Source of the DNA: UBA2040 sp963977135
GTDB taxonomy: Bacteria > Bacteroidota > Bacteroidia > Flavobacteriales_D > Crocinitomicaceae
Length of the DNA: 64,000 nt
Direction: 5' to 3'
Assembly (NCBI GenBank): GCA_963977135.1
Contig: CAXBNN010000004.1
Span: forward strand, 1-64,000
Both the position numbers and the translations under genes were made by a program. This document shows, one piece after another, positions 33,616-42,054 of the stretch. The notes under the pieces are model-generated. The model saw only the letters and a program-made list of their open reading frames with translations. It was not told where the DNA came from and searched no databases. How positions within the stretch are numbered: position 1 is the first letter of the stretch; each line of letters begins with the position of its first letter.

Positions 33616-35052
33616 TTGATTTTCAAACTTATTCGATTGGATAAAAGTACATTTCATAGCATTTTTCTTGAGCATTTTTCTCAGCAACCAACTGATGATC
33701 AGGAGATTCTTGTAAAAAGTTTAATTGATTTCATTTTCACCAAAGAAAGTCACCAACTTTTTTTATTGAAGGGATATGCGGGAACAGGAAAAACTACAAT
33801 TTTGGGTGCTTTCGTAAAATCTTTACTTGAAGCGAAAGCAAGAGTGAAATTATTGGCGCCAACAGGTCGTGCAGCTAAAGTTTTGGCTGGAAAATCGAAT
33901 CAAATGGCCAATACGATTCATAAATTCATTTACCGCAGAGCAGTTTCCAGTGATGGTGCTTTTCGTGTTTCGTTGATGCCAAATTTGCACAAGCATACTT
34001 TGTTTATAGTCGACGAAGCCTCTATGATTGGAGATTATACTCTACAAAACGACGGACAAGTGAGCAGTTCAAATTTGCTTGAAGATTTGATGGAGTTCGT
34101 TTATTCTGGCGAAGGTTGCAAATTGATTTTGTTAGGTGATGAAGGACAGTTACCGCCAGTTGGTGCGGATTTTTCTCCGGCTTTAAATGCTCAATATATT
34201 CAACAACATTTCCCAAGGTGCACCATTACGGAAGTCAAGCTTTCACAAGTCGTTCGACAAGGTGAAGGTTCGAGTGTTTTACTAAATGCCACAGCTTTAC
34301 GTTCAGCAGAAGAAGGCGAATTCCCAAGTTTTAAGCTAGAGAATAAAGGAGATTTAATTCGCTTGCCCGGTGATGAAATTCAAGAAAGGATAGAAAATTC
34401 CTATAATCAGGTAGGGTTGGAGGAAACGATATTAATTACACGTTCAAACAAAAGAGCAAATCAATACAATCAATTGATTCGTTCGTCTATTTTTGATTTT
34501 GAAGAAGAATTGTGCTCGGGGGACCTTCTCATGGCTGTAAAGAACAACTATTTCTGGCTAGCAGATGATTCTTCTATAGGTTTTATTGCCAATGGAGAAA
34601 TGCTTGTCGTAAAACGCGTTATTCGACGTGAAGAATTGTATGGTTTCCGATTCGCGGAAGTAACCGTTCAATTTGTGGACTATCCGCAAGAGGTTGAAAG
34701 AGATATTTTGGTTTTACTCGATACGCTGGATGTGGAAGGTCCAAATTTGCCTCGTGACGAAATGAAGAAACTTTTCTTTGCCGTGGAGCAAGATTATTTG
34801 GACGAACACAATAAGAAAAAACGCTACGATAAAATTCTCAAGAATCCTCATTTCAATGCTTTGCAAGTGAAATATGCTTATGCTGTTACCTGTCATAAAT
34901 CGCAAGGTGGACAATGGGCAAATGTTTTCTTAGATCAAGGTTATTTGACGGAAGAAATGTTGGACGCAGGCTATTTCAGATGGCTATATACTGCCTTGAC
35001 AAGAGCAACCGAGAAGGTCTATTTGATGAACTTTAAGGATGAATTCTTTTAA
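33616..35052 (+). CDS. RecD-like ATP-dependent DNA helicase (SF1)
   Basis: A ~478-aa helicase. Walker A GYAGTGKT is at 53-60, Walker B FIVDEASMIGD follows, motif III is GDEGQLPPVG, and a UvrD-C2 region VKYAYAVTCHKSQGGQWANVFLD is present near the C-terminus. This composition fits the AAA/RecD2-type helicases of Bacteroidetes. No ATG lies before the Walker motif. The given start is TTG (33616), but that TTG is inside TACCTTTG (33611-33618), which matches the -7 promoter element. If this is the promoter, the start is the TTG at 33637 (LDKSTFHSIF). The 5' end is uncertain by seven codons. Confidence 0.92.
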   Translation: MIFKLIRLDKSTFHSIFLEHFSQQPTDDQEILVKSLIDFIFTKESHQLFLLKGYAGTGKTTILGAFVKSLLEAKARVKLLAPTGRAAKVLAGKSNQMANTIHKFIYRRAVSSDGAFRVSLMPNLHKHTLFIVDEASMIGDYTLQNDGQVSSSNLLEDLMEFVYSGEGCKLILLGDEGQLPPVGADFSPALNAQYIQQHFPRCTITEVKLSQVVRQGEGSSVLLNATALRSAEEGEFPSFKLENKGDLIRLPGDEIQERIENSYNQVGLEETILITRSNKRANQYNQLIRSSIFDFEEELCSGDLLMAVKNNYFWLADDSSIGFIANGEMLVVKRVIRREELYGFRFAEVTVQFVDYPQEVERDILVLLDTLDVEGPNLPRDEMKKLFFAVEQDYLDEHNKKKRYDKILKNPHFNALQVKYAYAVTCHKSQGGQWANVFLDQGYLTEEMLDAGYFRWLYTALTRATEKVYLMNFKDEFF

Positions 35053-35058
35053 AAGTGA

Positions 35059-35106
35059 AAAGTGTTAGAGTGGAAAGTGAAGAGTTACTTTAAACTCTAA
35101 CACTTT
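35059..35106. terminator. Convergent inverted repeat/terminator
   Basis: AAAGTGTTAGAGT (35059-35071) and ACTCTAACACTTT (35094-35106) are perfect 13-bp arms between convergent genes. GGAAAGTG/CACTTTCC words nearby give alternative pairing. Confidence 0.75.
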
Positions 35107-35118
35107 CAACTTTCCACT

Positions 35119-37395
35119 TTAAAGATTCCCTTTCATCGAGCTCTTCCCAACACTTATTCTCGTTTTCTGGATATCCTTGTTGAATCTGTCGATAACAATT
35201 TTGGCATCCGTTCTTGTTAAGTATTGACCGGCTAAAACATTGACTTCTTCTTTTAGTTTTTTCAAAATCATTTCTGTCCTTAAGGCGCTAAGCATTTCGT
35301 TTTTGGACCAACCGTTTTTTGTCATTAATTCGGTTTGCTCTGAACTCAACTTTACATTGGAAAATACAGGGTCTGTATAAGAATTTACTTCCAGAACTAT
35401 TTCTCTTCCAAGATTAATGTAGACTTCCGATAATCGTAATTGAGCGTATTTAGGATCCATTTTACTTTGAAGTTTCTCAGATTCGGTATTTCCAGGGTAA
35501 GCACTTTCTTCTTCTTGAGGATAGGCTTTTTGAACGGTACCATTTACAAATTGTCCAACACCATTTCCTCGAGCAATAATTTCAAAGTCGACTTTTTTGT
35601 TTAGCAAACCTTCAAAGAACAATTGCATTGCAACACTATCTTTAGCGCTGAGCAGATTGTTTTTAAGAACATACTGATCCGATTCAAAAACATCGTTTAG
35701 TTTCAATTTAAGTCTGGCGTTGTATCTAGGAGCTGCATCTACCATATTGATGTGTAACATAACTTCGTCGGCTTGTTCAGACAAACTTGAATTTGGAATA
35801 GCTAATAATCTCACTTCAAATGGAATCGTATCTGCGGTAGCTTGAAAAACGAATTCTTGCGTATTCATATCAAAGGTTGTAGAATCTTCGAATGTGTACA
35901 AACCATCTTCAACCGTGTAAGGCATTGGGTACAAGCCGTATTTGGTTTTAAATCCATCAAGTCTTGTTTGGTAAGAGGAAAGTAGCGTAAAAGCTTCCTC
36001 TTTTTGCTCTTGTAATTCTTTGATTTTCGCAATATAAGCTGCTCGTTTTTCGTACAAATAAAGAATTTCGTTTTGCCCTTGCGCCTTTACCTTCTTATTT
36101 GATTTTGTTTTAGGTTGATAATCTGTTAATACTTTACTTTTTCGCTTTTGTTTGCGAACTTTCCGAGTAACATTCTTACTTGTTTTTATCGGCGCATATC
36201 CCAAGTCGCTGTATTTTTTCTCTGTTTTTTCAATTTTCAAAGTAGTTTCAACTTTTTTCTTTTCATTGTAGTCTATCCAATAATCAAAGCCTTTTTTGCC
36301 GTAAATCATTTCCTCTAGATTCACGATTTTAACTTTATCCAAATCATCTATTAAACTCTGATAGGTGCCTTTTCCAGCAAAATCAGGGTCTGGTGAAAGA
36401 AATCTCGTTTCTCCCGAACCAAATAATCGGTAGGTTTTGCCATTTTTTTCAATCACAACGGTTGTTTGCTTTTCAGCATTGTATCCCCAAACATCGAAGT
36501 GAACATTGGTCATACGGTAATTCCCAACGGTTAAAAAATCGCGAACAGGAGCTCTGTTTGGTTCAATTGAGATAACTTTTTTCTTCTTTGAAACAACTTT
36601 TTCTTCCAAGGCTAAATCGTATGGAAATAAGCCAACGGCTTTGGGTAATCCACGATTCCATCTGCCTTTTTCATCTTTTTCACGTTCTTCTAAAAGTCCG
36701 GTGGTGTTGCTTCCATCTCCAGCTGCAATGAGAACATTTTTAAAGGTGTCAGCTTTTCCACCTAATGCCAAATAGATTTCTTTAGAACGTTCTTCAACAT
36801 AAGCGTTCGTTGCATAATTGAGTGCTTTTAAAACTTGCAAGGCGTCTTCATCATCCAAATAACGGAACGATTGAAGCATGGCTTTTTTATCATCCAAGGA
36901 TAAACTAGGATTGAATACATTATCGAGTTTTGGGTGTAGAACTGGTGAATCACTTTTTTCTTTGAAAGCGGAAGCAGGAAGATGTCCAATTAGAAATTGT
37001 TCGAATTTTTCATAATTATTTTGAAAATGTTCGTTTTCGTCATCGCTTTTCTTTCTAGATTCCAAAAGAGTTTTGTTGAGTTCCCAAATGGCCATTTTAT
37101 TGGCAGCTTCAGCAATTAATCCAACGGGTGACTTTGCGATTTCTTCACTTCGAATTATCAATAGCTCTGGCTGATTAATAATTATTTCTTCAATGGAGTC
37201 GAAGTGAATTTCTCCATTCAAATGTTTGATATCTGGACCTTTGTAATCGAAAAATCGACCAATATTGTTTTCAAGAATTGGGCTTTTTTTAACGATGTGA
37301 AAAAGATAAGCTCTTTCCTCTGCAGTTAAAAGAGGGTAGTCTTGAGCTTTGACTAAAAAAGGAATTAAGAAGGAGAAGAGTAAAATGTATTTCAT
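35119..37395 (-). CDS. Large secreted protein of unknown family (758 aa)
   Basis: A signal peptide covers residues 1-17 (LVKAQ). No family is recognised. Residues about 20-230 are helical with charged segments. Residues 230-410 contain strand-rich repeats around YRMTNVHFDVWGYNAEKQTTVVIEKNGKTYRLFGSGETRF and a long lysine/arginine-rich stretch (KNVTRKVRKQKRKSK, about 410-440). Residues 455-500 form a predicted coiled coil (EKRAAYIAKIKELQEQKEEAF). The last ~250 residues are mixed. It lacks a T9SS sorting domain. It lies convergent with the helicase and divergent from moeA. Confidence 0.8.
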   Translation of the reverse strand: MKYILLFSFLIPFLVKAQDYPLLTAEERAYLFHIVKKSPILENNIGRFFDYKGPDIKHLNGEIHFDSIEEIIINQPELLIIRSEEIAKSPVGLIAEAANKMAIWELNKTLLESRKKSDDENEHFQNNYEKFEQFLIGHLPASAFKEKSDSPVLHPKLDNVFNPSLSLDDKKAMLQSFRYLDDEDALQVLKALNYATNAYVEERSKEIYLALGGKADTFKNVLIAAGDGSNTTGLLEEREKDEKGRWNRGLPKAVGLFPYDLALEEKVVSKKKKVISIEPNRAPVRDFLTVGNYRMTNVHFDVWGYNAEKQTTVVIEKNGKTYRLFGSGETRFLSPDPDFAGKGTYQSLIDDLDKVKIVNLEEMIYGKKGFDYWIDYNEKKKVETTLKIEKTEKKYSDLGYAPIKTSKNVTRKVRKQKRKSKVLTDYQPKTKSNKKVKAQGQNEILYLYEKRAAYIAKIKELQEQKEEAFTLLSSYQTRLDGFKTKYGLYPMPYTVEDGLYTFEDSTTFDMNTQEFVFQATADTIPFEVRLLAIPNSSLSEQADEVMLHINMVDAAPRYNARLKLKLNDVFESDQYVLKNNLLSAKDSVAMQLFFEGLLNKKVDFEIIARGNGVGQFVNGTVQKAYPQEEESAYPGNTESEKLQSKMDPKYAQLRLSEVYINLGREIVLEVNSYTDPVFSNVKLSSEQTELMTKNGWSKNEMLSALRTEMILKKLKEEVNVLAGQYLTRTDAKIVIDRFNKDIQKTRISVGKSSMKGNL

Positions 37396-37535
37396 TCAAT
37401 TAATGTTAATGACAACTGTATAAGAATTGCTTGCAGTAAAAGTAACAAAAGAAAAATCCAATCTTGTAATGGAATGACTTTTCATGCCGATAATCTAAAC
37501 ACTAGATTGTTTTGTAATATTGTAAAAAAGACTTT

Positions 37536-38705
37536 ATGATTTCTGTAAACGAAGCTTTGTCGATTTTAGATAAAAATATTCCCGAATCAAAAGTGGTGGA
37601 AATCCCTTTATTAGAAGCTCATGAACATTTTTTAGCTCAGGATATTGTTTCGCCGATCAATATGCCTCCTTTCCGACAGTCAGCAATGGATGGTTATGCC
37701 TTGAATATCCATGATTCATTAACGTACAAATTGATAGGAGAAATAAAGGCTGGTGATTCACATATTGTAGATCTAAATCCAGGCGAAGCTATTAATATAT
37801 TTACCGGTGCAGCTGTTCCAGAATCTGCGAATGCAGTAATGCAAATTGAAAAAACCTCAGTGGCTGAAGGGATATTAAATCTTACAGAATCTGTAAAACT
37901 GAATGCCAATATTAGACCTTTAGGCGAACAAATAAAAAAGAATGAAACTGCATTGTCAAAAGGAACGAGATTAAACGCTGCTTCTATTGGCTATTTAGCT
38001 GGTTTAGGTATCACCTCTGCACCTGTTTATAAGAAATCAAGTGTTGGAATTTTGGTCACGGGCAATGAATTGGTTCAACCAGGAACAGAACTGGAATATG
38101 GAAAAATATTCGAGAGCAATTCCATCATGTTGCAAACGGCATTGTTGGAATCTGGGTTTAAAAACAGTACTATTCTAAGAGTAGATGACGACTTTGAAAA
38201 TACAAAAAGCAGCATTAAAGCGGCACTTAATGAAAATGACATCTTATTAATTTCAGGTGGAATTTCTGTAGGAGATTACGATTATGTAAAAGGCGCACTA
38301 GAAGAATTACAAGTTGAAACTTTGTTTTATAAAGTCAATCAAAAACCAGGGAAGCCATTATTTGCTGGTAAAATTCAGGACAAATTAGTTTTTGCGCTTC
38401 CAGGAAATCCTGCTGCAAGTTTGACTTGTTATTACATATATGTTCAGCCTATATTAAAAAAAATAGCGGGAGAAATGCATTCAAAAGATCAAGGACTTCA
38501 GAAGGAACTTGCTCACGAAATGGCTGTTAACAATACGAGAAGTCAATTTTTGAAAGCGATATACGTGAATAATAGTGTTACTATATTAACACATCAAAAC
38601 TCCTCTATGCTAAATACTTTTGCCGTGGCCAATTGTTTGGTGTATTTGCCAGAAGGAAGTTACCAACTACAAATAGATTCAAAAGTTGATGTTTATCTAA
38701 CCTAG
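37536..38705 (+). CDS. moeA: Molybdopterin molybdenumtransferase MoeA
   Basis: A 389-aa enzyme that inserts molybdate into adenylylated molybdopterin. It shows MoeA hallmarks: LLEAHEHFLAQDIVSPINMPPFRQSAMDGYAL, AGDSHIVDLNPGEAINIFTGAAVPESANAVMQIE, SVGILVTGNELV, ILLISGGISVGDYDYVKGALEEL and LPGNPAASLTCYYIYV. Domains MoeA-N, MPT-binding and MoeA-C follow in order at normal length. It begins the Moco gene run, 50 bases before the regulator gene. The ~140-base upstream region has no ModE-like palindrome. Confidence 0.97.
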   Translation: MISVNEALSILDKNIPESKVVEIPLLEAHEHFLAQDIVSPINMPPFRQSAMDGYALNIHDSLTYKLIGEIKAGDSHIVDLNPGEAINIFTGAAVPESANAVMQIEKTSVAEGILNLTESVKLNANIRPLGEQIKKNETALSKGTRLNAASIGYLAGLGITSAPVYKKSSVGILVTGNELVQPGTELEYGKIFESNSIMLQTALLESGFKNSTILRVDDDFENTKSSIKAALNENDILLISGGISVGDYDYVKGALEELQVETLFYKVNQKPGKPLFAGKIQDKLVFALPGNPAASLTCYYIYVQPILKKIAGEMHSKDQGLQKELAHEMAVNNTRSQFLKAIYVNNSVTILTHQNSSMLNTFAVANCLVYLPEGSYQLQIDSKVDVYLT

Positions 38706-38716
38706 ATAATCTTCAA

Positions 38717-38744
38717 TTCGTTATATTTACATAAGTATAACGAA
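38717..38744. promoter_or_regulatory. Putative ModE-type operator
   Basis: TTCGTTATA (38717-38725) and TATAACGAA (38736-38744) are perfect 9-bp inverted arms with a 10-base spacer, with three more base pairs inside it. The CGTTATA/TATAACG halves resemble E. coli ModE boxes as I remember them. It lies 12 bases before the TTG start of the ModE-type gene, so autoregulation is likely. A near -7 element (TATATTTA, 38722-38729) overlaps it. Confidence 0.6.
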
Positions 38745-38755
38745 AGTATGGTATT

Positions 38756-39085
38756 TTGAAAATTAAAAGCAAAATTTGGATAGAATCTAAAAACGGAATT
38801 GTTTTAGGTGAAGGTCGAGTGCAATTGCTTAAAAAGATTGACGAAACTGGCTCTTTGAATAAAGCCTCGAAAGTGTTAAATATATCGTATCAAAAAGCTT
38901 GGCGCTTACTTGACGAAATAAATAAAGCTGCAGAAAAGCCACTAATTGAATCGAAAATTGGTGGATTAAAAGGGGGAGGAACCTCATTGACTCCTTATGG
39001 AAAATCTTTAATTGTCATTTTCGAAACCATAAACAAAGATTGCTGGAAATTTCTGGACGAACAACTAAAGAAACATGCTTTATGA
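38756..39085 (+). CDS. ModE N-terminal-type winged-helix regulator
   Basis: A 109-aa protein equal to the ModE DNA-binding domain alone: KSKIWIESKNGIVLGEGRVQLLKKIDETGSLNKASKVLNISYQKAWRLLDEINKA, with the winged-helix pattern G-S-L-x-x-A-S-K-x-L-x-x-S-Y. The molybdate-binding (MOP/TOBE) domain is missing, so either the protein senses another signal or it acts with a partner. The start is TTG at 38756; the nearby ATG (38748) runs into a stop. Its stop overlaps the next start (ATGA), within the Moco operon. Confidence 0.9.
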   Translation: MKIKSKIWIESKNGIVLGEGRVQLLKKIDETGSLNKASKVLNISYQKAWRLLDEINKAAEKPLIESKIGGLKGGGTSLTPYGKSLIVIFETINKDCWKFLDEQLKKHAL

Positions 39086-39828
39086 TCGTCTCAGAATTAT
39101 TAAATACTCCATTATTGCTCATTCTACTGCCAATCGTTGCGTTTTTATATGCAAGTGTTGGACATGGCGGCGCGAGTGGTTATTTAGCATTAATGAGTTT
39201 GTTTGCAATGCCAATAACCTTCATGAAGCCAACAGCTTTGGTTTTAAATATTTTAGTCTCAGGAATATCATTTTATTTCTATTACCGGGAGAAGAACTTT
39301 AAGTGGAAACTATTTTATCCCTTTGCCATTTCCTCAATTCCTTTCTCTTTTCTGGGAGGGTTTTTAACGGTCGACTCCAAAATTTACAAAATCATACTTG
39401 GAACTTTATTGTTATTCGCCGTCTTCAGATTATTGGGTTTCTTAGGAAAAGAAAAGACAAAATTAAAAGAGATAAATATCCCGTTTGCATTATTAATAGG
39501 AGCGGTAATTGGGTTTTTATCTGGGTTAATTGGAATTGGCGGAGGAATTGTTTTAAGTCCAGTTTTACTGCTGTTAAGTTGGGCAAGTATGAAGCAAACA
39601 GCAGCAGTTTCGGCACTATTCATATTTGTAAATTCAATTTCTGGCATTTTCGGATTTATGTCTAAAGGCGGAGAAATACCGTCGTCATCAGGATTCTTAA
39701 TAGCAATTGTTTTTATTGGAGGTTTTTTTGGCGCTTATTACGGAAGCAAAAAATTCAATACGCTGGTTTTGCGAAATGTTCTTGCGCTCGTTTTGGGAAT
39801 AGCAATTTTTAAACTATTTACAATCTGA
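39082..39828 (+). CDS. TauE/SafE (TSUP) family permease
   Basis: A 248-aa inner-membrane protein with about eight hydrophobic segments and the TSUP glycine-rich motifs: FLYASVGHGGASGYLALMSLF at the N-terminus and LLIGAVIGFLSGLIGIGGGIVLSPVLLL in the second half, an inverted two-fold pattern. The family exports or imports sulfite, sulfoacetate and other small anions. The start is the ATG at 39082 overlapping the regulator stop; the longer start (39040) lies inside the regulator gene. The stop overlaps mobA by one base (TGATG). Its place in the Moco operon suggests a role in sulfur or oxyanion supply. Confidence 0.93.
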   Translation: MIVSELLNTPLLLILLPIVAFLYASVGHGGASGYLALMSLFAMPITFMKPTALVLNILVSGISFYFYYREKNFKWKLFYPFAISSIPFSFLGGFLTVDSKIYKIILGTLLLFAVFRLLGFLGKEKTKLKEINIPFALLIGAVIGFLSGLIGIGGGIVLSPVLLLLSWASMKQTAAVSALFIFVNSISGIFGFMSKGGEIPSSSGFLIAIVFIGGFFGAYYGSKKFNTLVLRNVLALVLGIAIFKLFTI

Positions 39829-40394
39829 TGAAAGATATCGCAGCATATATTTTAGCAGGTGGGAAAAGCTCTCGTATGGGCACAGATAAGGGAATGCTGC
39901 CATTAAACGAAACAGTATTTATTGAGCGAATTGTAAACGCATTGAAAGAAGCTTCGATAGAGAATATTACAATTGTTTCAGCAAATAAAGCTTATGACTT
40001 TTTAAATTGCAAACGCATTGAAGATGTAATTCCGGACAAAGGTCCAGTTGGTGGAATTTTCACAGCTTTGTCTCATTCAAACACGAAAAGCAATATCATT
40101 CTAAGCGTCGATGTTCCTTTGATTACAGCTGAAATAATTCAATGGCTGATTAAAAATTGTTCTGATAATAAGCAGATTACACAAGTAAAAGTATCGGATA
40201 GAATCAGCCCATTGATAGCTATTTACAACAAGGAAGTAGTTTCTATTTTCGAGGACCATTTAAAGCGAGATCAGTTAAGAGTGAGAATGGTTATAGCTGA
40301 AATCCCTCATAAAACCATAGATGTACCTGAAAAATGGTGTTCGCTTTTACAAAACATCAACACCAAAGAAGACTATCAAAATTTATTAAAATGA
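39828..40394 (+). CDS. mobA: Molybdenum cofactor guanylyltransferase MobA
   Basis: A 188-aa nucleotidyltransferase that attaches GMP to Mo-molybdopterin to form the MGD cofactor. AYILAGGKSSRMGTDKGMLPLNETVFIERI is the diagnostic LAGG-x-S-x-R-M-G-x-D-K motif. DVIPDKGPVGGIFTAL and the metal-binding DVPL (SVDVPLITAE) follow. Its presence suggests use of MGD-type enzymes (formate dehydrogenase or nitrate-reductase-like), none of which is in the window. Overlaps the moaD start. Confidence 0.97.
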   Translation: MKDIAAYILAGGKSSRMGTDKGMLPLNETVFIERIVNALKEASIENITIVSANKAYDFLNCKRIEDVIPDKGPVGGIFTALSHSNTKSNIILSVDVPLITAEIIQWLIKNCSDNKQITQVKVSDRISPLIAIYNKEVVSIFEDHLKRDQLRVRMVIAEIPHKTIDVPEKWCSLLQNINTKEDYQNLLK

Positions 40395-40633
40395 CGATAA
40401 CCATAAAATATTTTGGTCGTATAGCCGACATTACAAACAAAAATGAGGAAGAATTTATTTCGGAAGATACTTCTCTTAGCACAGGTAGTTTGATCAATAA
40501 TTTGCAATTAATATATGCAGATTTGCGAAATGCAACTTATGTACTTGCAGTGAATGAAACTATAACCAAAGTTGATGTACAATTAAAGAATAATGACATT
40601 ATAGCTTTACTGCCGCCATTTGCAGGAGGATAA
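40391..40633 (+). CDS. moaD: Molybdopterin synthase small subunit MoaD
   Basis: An 80-aa beta-grasp ubiquitin-like protein ending in the obligatory Gly-Gly (LLPPFAGG), which carries the thiocarboxylate sulfur for molybdopterin. The start at 40391 overlaps the mobA stop (ATGA). The longer open frame from 40334 lies within mobA. Confidence 0.94.
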   Translation: MTITIKYFGRIADITNKNEEEFISEDTSLSTGSLINNLQLIYADLRNATYVLAVNETITKVDVQLKNNDIIALLPPFAGG

Positions 40634-40692
40634 TCAAATGAATCAGTCAAGTTGGAATCAAATCTTTTTAAAATACGAGTCACAAATTTAAG

Positions 40693-41136
40693 ATGGAAAA
40701 AAAATCGATTAAAAAATCATTCGTTCAAGGGCCAATAGCTGCGGATTTCATAGGCAATTCTATTGCTAAACACCAAAGCAAAACTTCGATAGGCGCACAT
40801 AATATATTTTTAGGTCAAGTACGTGCCGATGAAATAGATGGAAAGACAGTCGCAGCAATAGAATATTCAGCCTACGAAGAAATGGCAGAGCATAGTTTTC
40901 ATGAAATTCGGGAAGCGGCTTTTGAAAAATATGAACTAACATGTTTACACATTTACCACAGTTTAGGACTAGTAAAAACAGGTGAAATCTGTCTTTTCGT
41001 TTTTGTTTCGGCACCACGAAGAAAAGTGGTTTATGAAGCGCTAAATTATTTGGTCGAAGAAATAAAAGAAAAGATTGCCATTTTCGGCAAAGAGATATTT
41101 GAAGATGAAACATTTACTTGGAAAAAAAATAACTAA
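40693..41136 (+). CDS. moaE: Molybdopterin synthase large subunit MoaE
   Basis: A 147-aa protein that, with MoaD, converts cPMP to molybdopterin. Conserved NIFLGQVRADEIDGKTVAAIEYSAYEEMAEH, HIYHSLGLVKTGEICLFVFVSAPRRKVVYEALNYLVEEIKEKIAIFGKEIFEDETFTWK contain the active-site Lys and Arg residues (for example HR/HK in the SAPRRK block and W-K at the end). Normal length. Two bases before the moaC-moaB gene. Confidence 0.95.
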   Translation: MEKKSIKKSFVQGPIAADFIGNSIAKHQSKTSIGAHNIFLGQVRADEIDGKTVAAIEYSAYEEMAEHSFHEIREAAFEKYELTCLHIYHSLGLVKTGEICLFVFVSAPRRKVVYEALNYLVEEIKEKIAIFGKEIFEDETFTWKKNN

Positions 41137-41138
41137 TC

Positions 41139-42053
41139 ATGGTTGATATTACGCACAAAGTCACGACACAAAGGACAGCAACAGCACAAGCAATTGTAAA
41201 AGTTGGATCTCCAGATACTATCCAAGCAGTCAAAGACAAAACTGTTCCTAAAGGAGATGTTTTGGAAGTGGCAAGAACCGCTGGTTTATTTGCCGTAAAA
41301 AATACTTCTAGCGCTATTCCTGATTGTCATCCATTACCTATTGAGTTTACTGCTATTCAATATGAAATCAAGGAAGAAGAAATTGTCATAGAAATTACGG
41401 TAAAAACGGTTTATAAAACTGGGGTAGAAGTGGAAGCTATGCACGGTGCAAGTATCGTAGCTTTAACGATATACGATATGTTGAAACCTATCGATAAAAA
41501 TGTTGAAATTTCTACTATCAAGTTATTGCATAAAAAAGGTGGGAAATCTGATTTTAATGATGCCAAAAGTTTAAATATTTCGGTAGCTGTAATTGTTTGT
41601 TCGGATAGCGTTTCCAAAGGAACTAAGCAGGATAGCGCAGGGAAAGCAATCACCGCTAAATTGGATAAATTGGGCTTAGATGTTTCGACCTACGCCATAA
41701 TTCCTGATGAAGTTTCTGACATTCAAAAAACAGTAAATGGCCTTTGCGATAACAAAACTGACCTAATCATTTTAACTGGAGGAACAGGTTTATCTAAGAG
41801 AGATGTAACACCCGAAGCTATAACTCCATTGCTGGATAGAAGAATTCCGGGAATTGAGGAAGCAATTCGTTCCTATGGACAAGAGAGAACGCCATATGCG
41901 ATGCTGTCACGAAGTGTTGTTGGTTTTATTGACAATACATTGGTAATGGCATTGCCAGGTTCAACGAATGGAGCAAGCGAATCCATAGATTCTGTTTTCC
42001 CTTCTGTATTGCACTTGTTCAAAATAATTAATGGTTTCAACCACGGAAAATAA
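41139..42053 (+). CDS. Bifunctional MoaC-MoaB fusion
   Basis: A 304-aa two-domain protein. Residues 1-155 are MoaC (cyclic pyranopterin monophosphate synthase): MVDITHKVTTQRTATAQA, ARTAGLFAVKNTSSAIPDCHPLPIEFT, GVEVEAMHGASIVALTIYDMLKPID. Residues 160-304 are MoaB/MogA (molybdopterin adenylyltransferase): SVAVIVCSDSVSKGTKQDSAGKAI, LTGGTGLSKRDVTPEAITPLLDRRIPGIEEAIRSYG, LVMALPGSTNGASESI. The fusion is known in Bacteroidetes and covers the second and fourth steps of the pathway. One base separates it from moaA. Confidence 0.95.
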   Translation: MVDITHKVTTQRTATAQAIVKVGSPDTIQAVKDKTVPKGDVLEVARTAGLFAVKNTSSAIPDCHPLPIEFTAIQYEIKEEEIVIEITVKTVYKTGVEVEAMHGASIVALTIYDMLKPIDKNVEISTIKLLHKKGGKSDFNDAKSLNISVAVIVCSDSVSKGTKQDSAGKAITAKLDKLGLDVSTYAIIPDEVSDIQKTVNGLCDNKTDLIILTGGTGLSKRDVTPEAITPLLDRRIPGIEEAIRSYGQERTPYAMLSRSVVGFIDNTLVMALPGSTNGASESIDSVFPSVLHLFKIINGFNHGK

Positions 42054-42054
42054 A

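Noticed and set aside
37396..37535. Second ModE-like operator before moeA
   Set aside because: No CGTTATA/TATAACG halves found in the upstream region.
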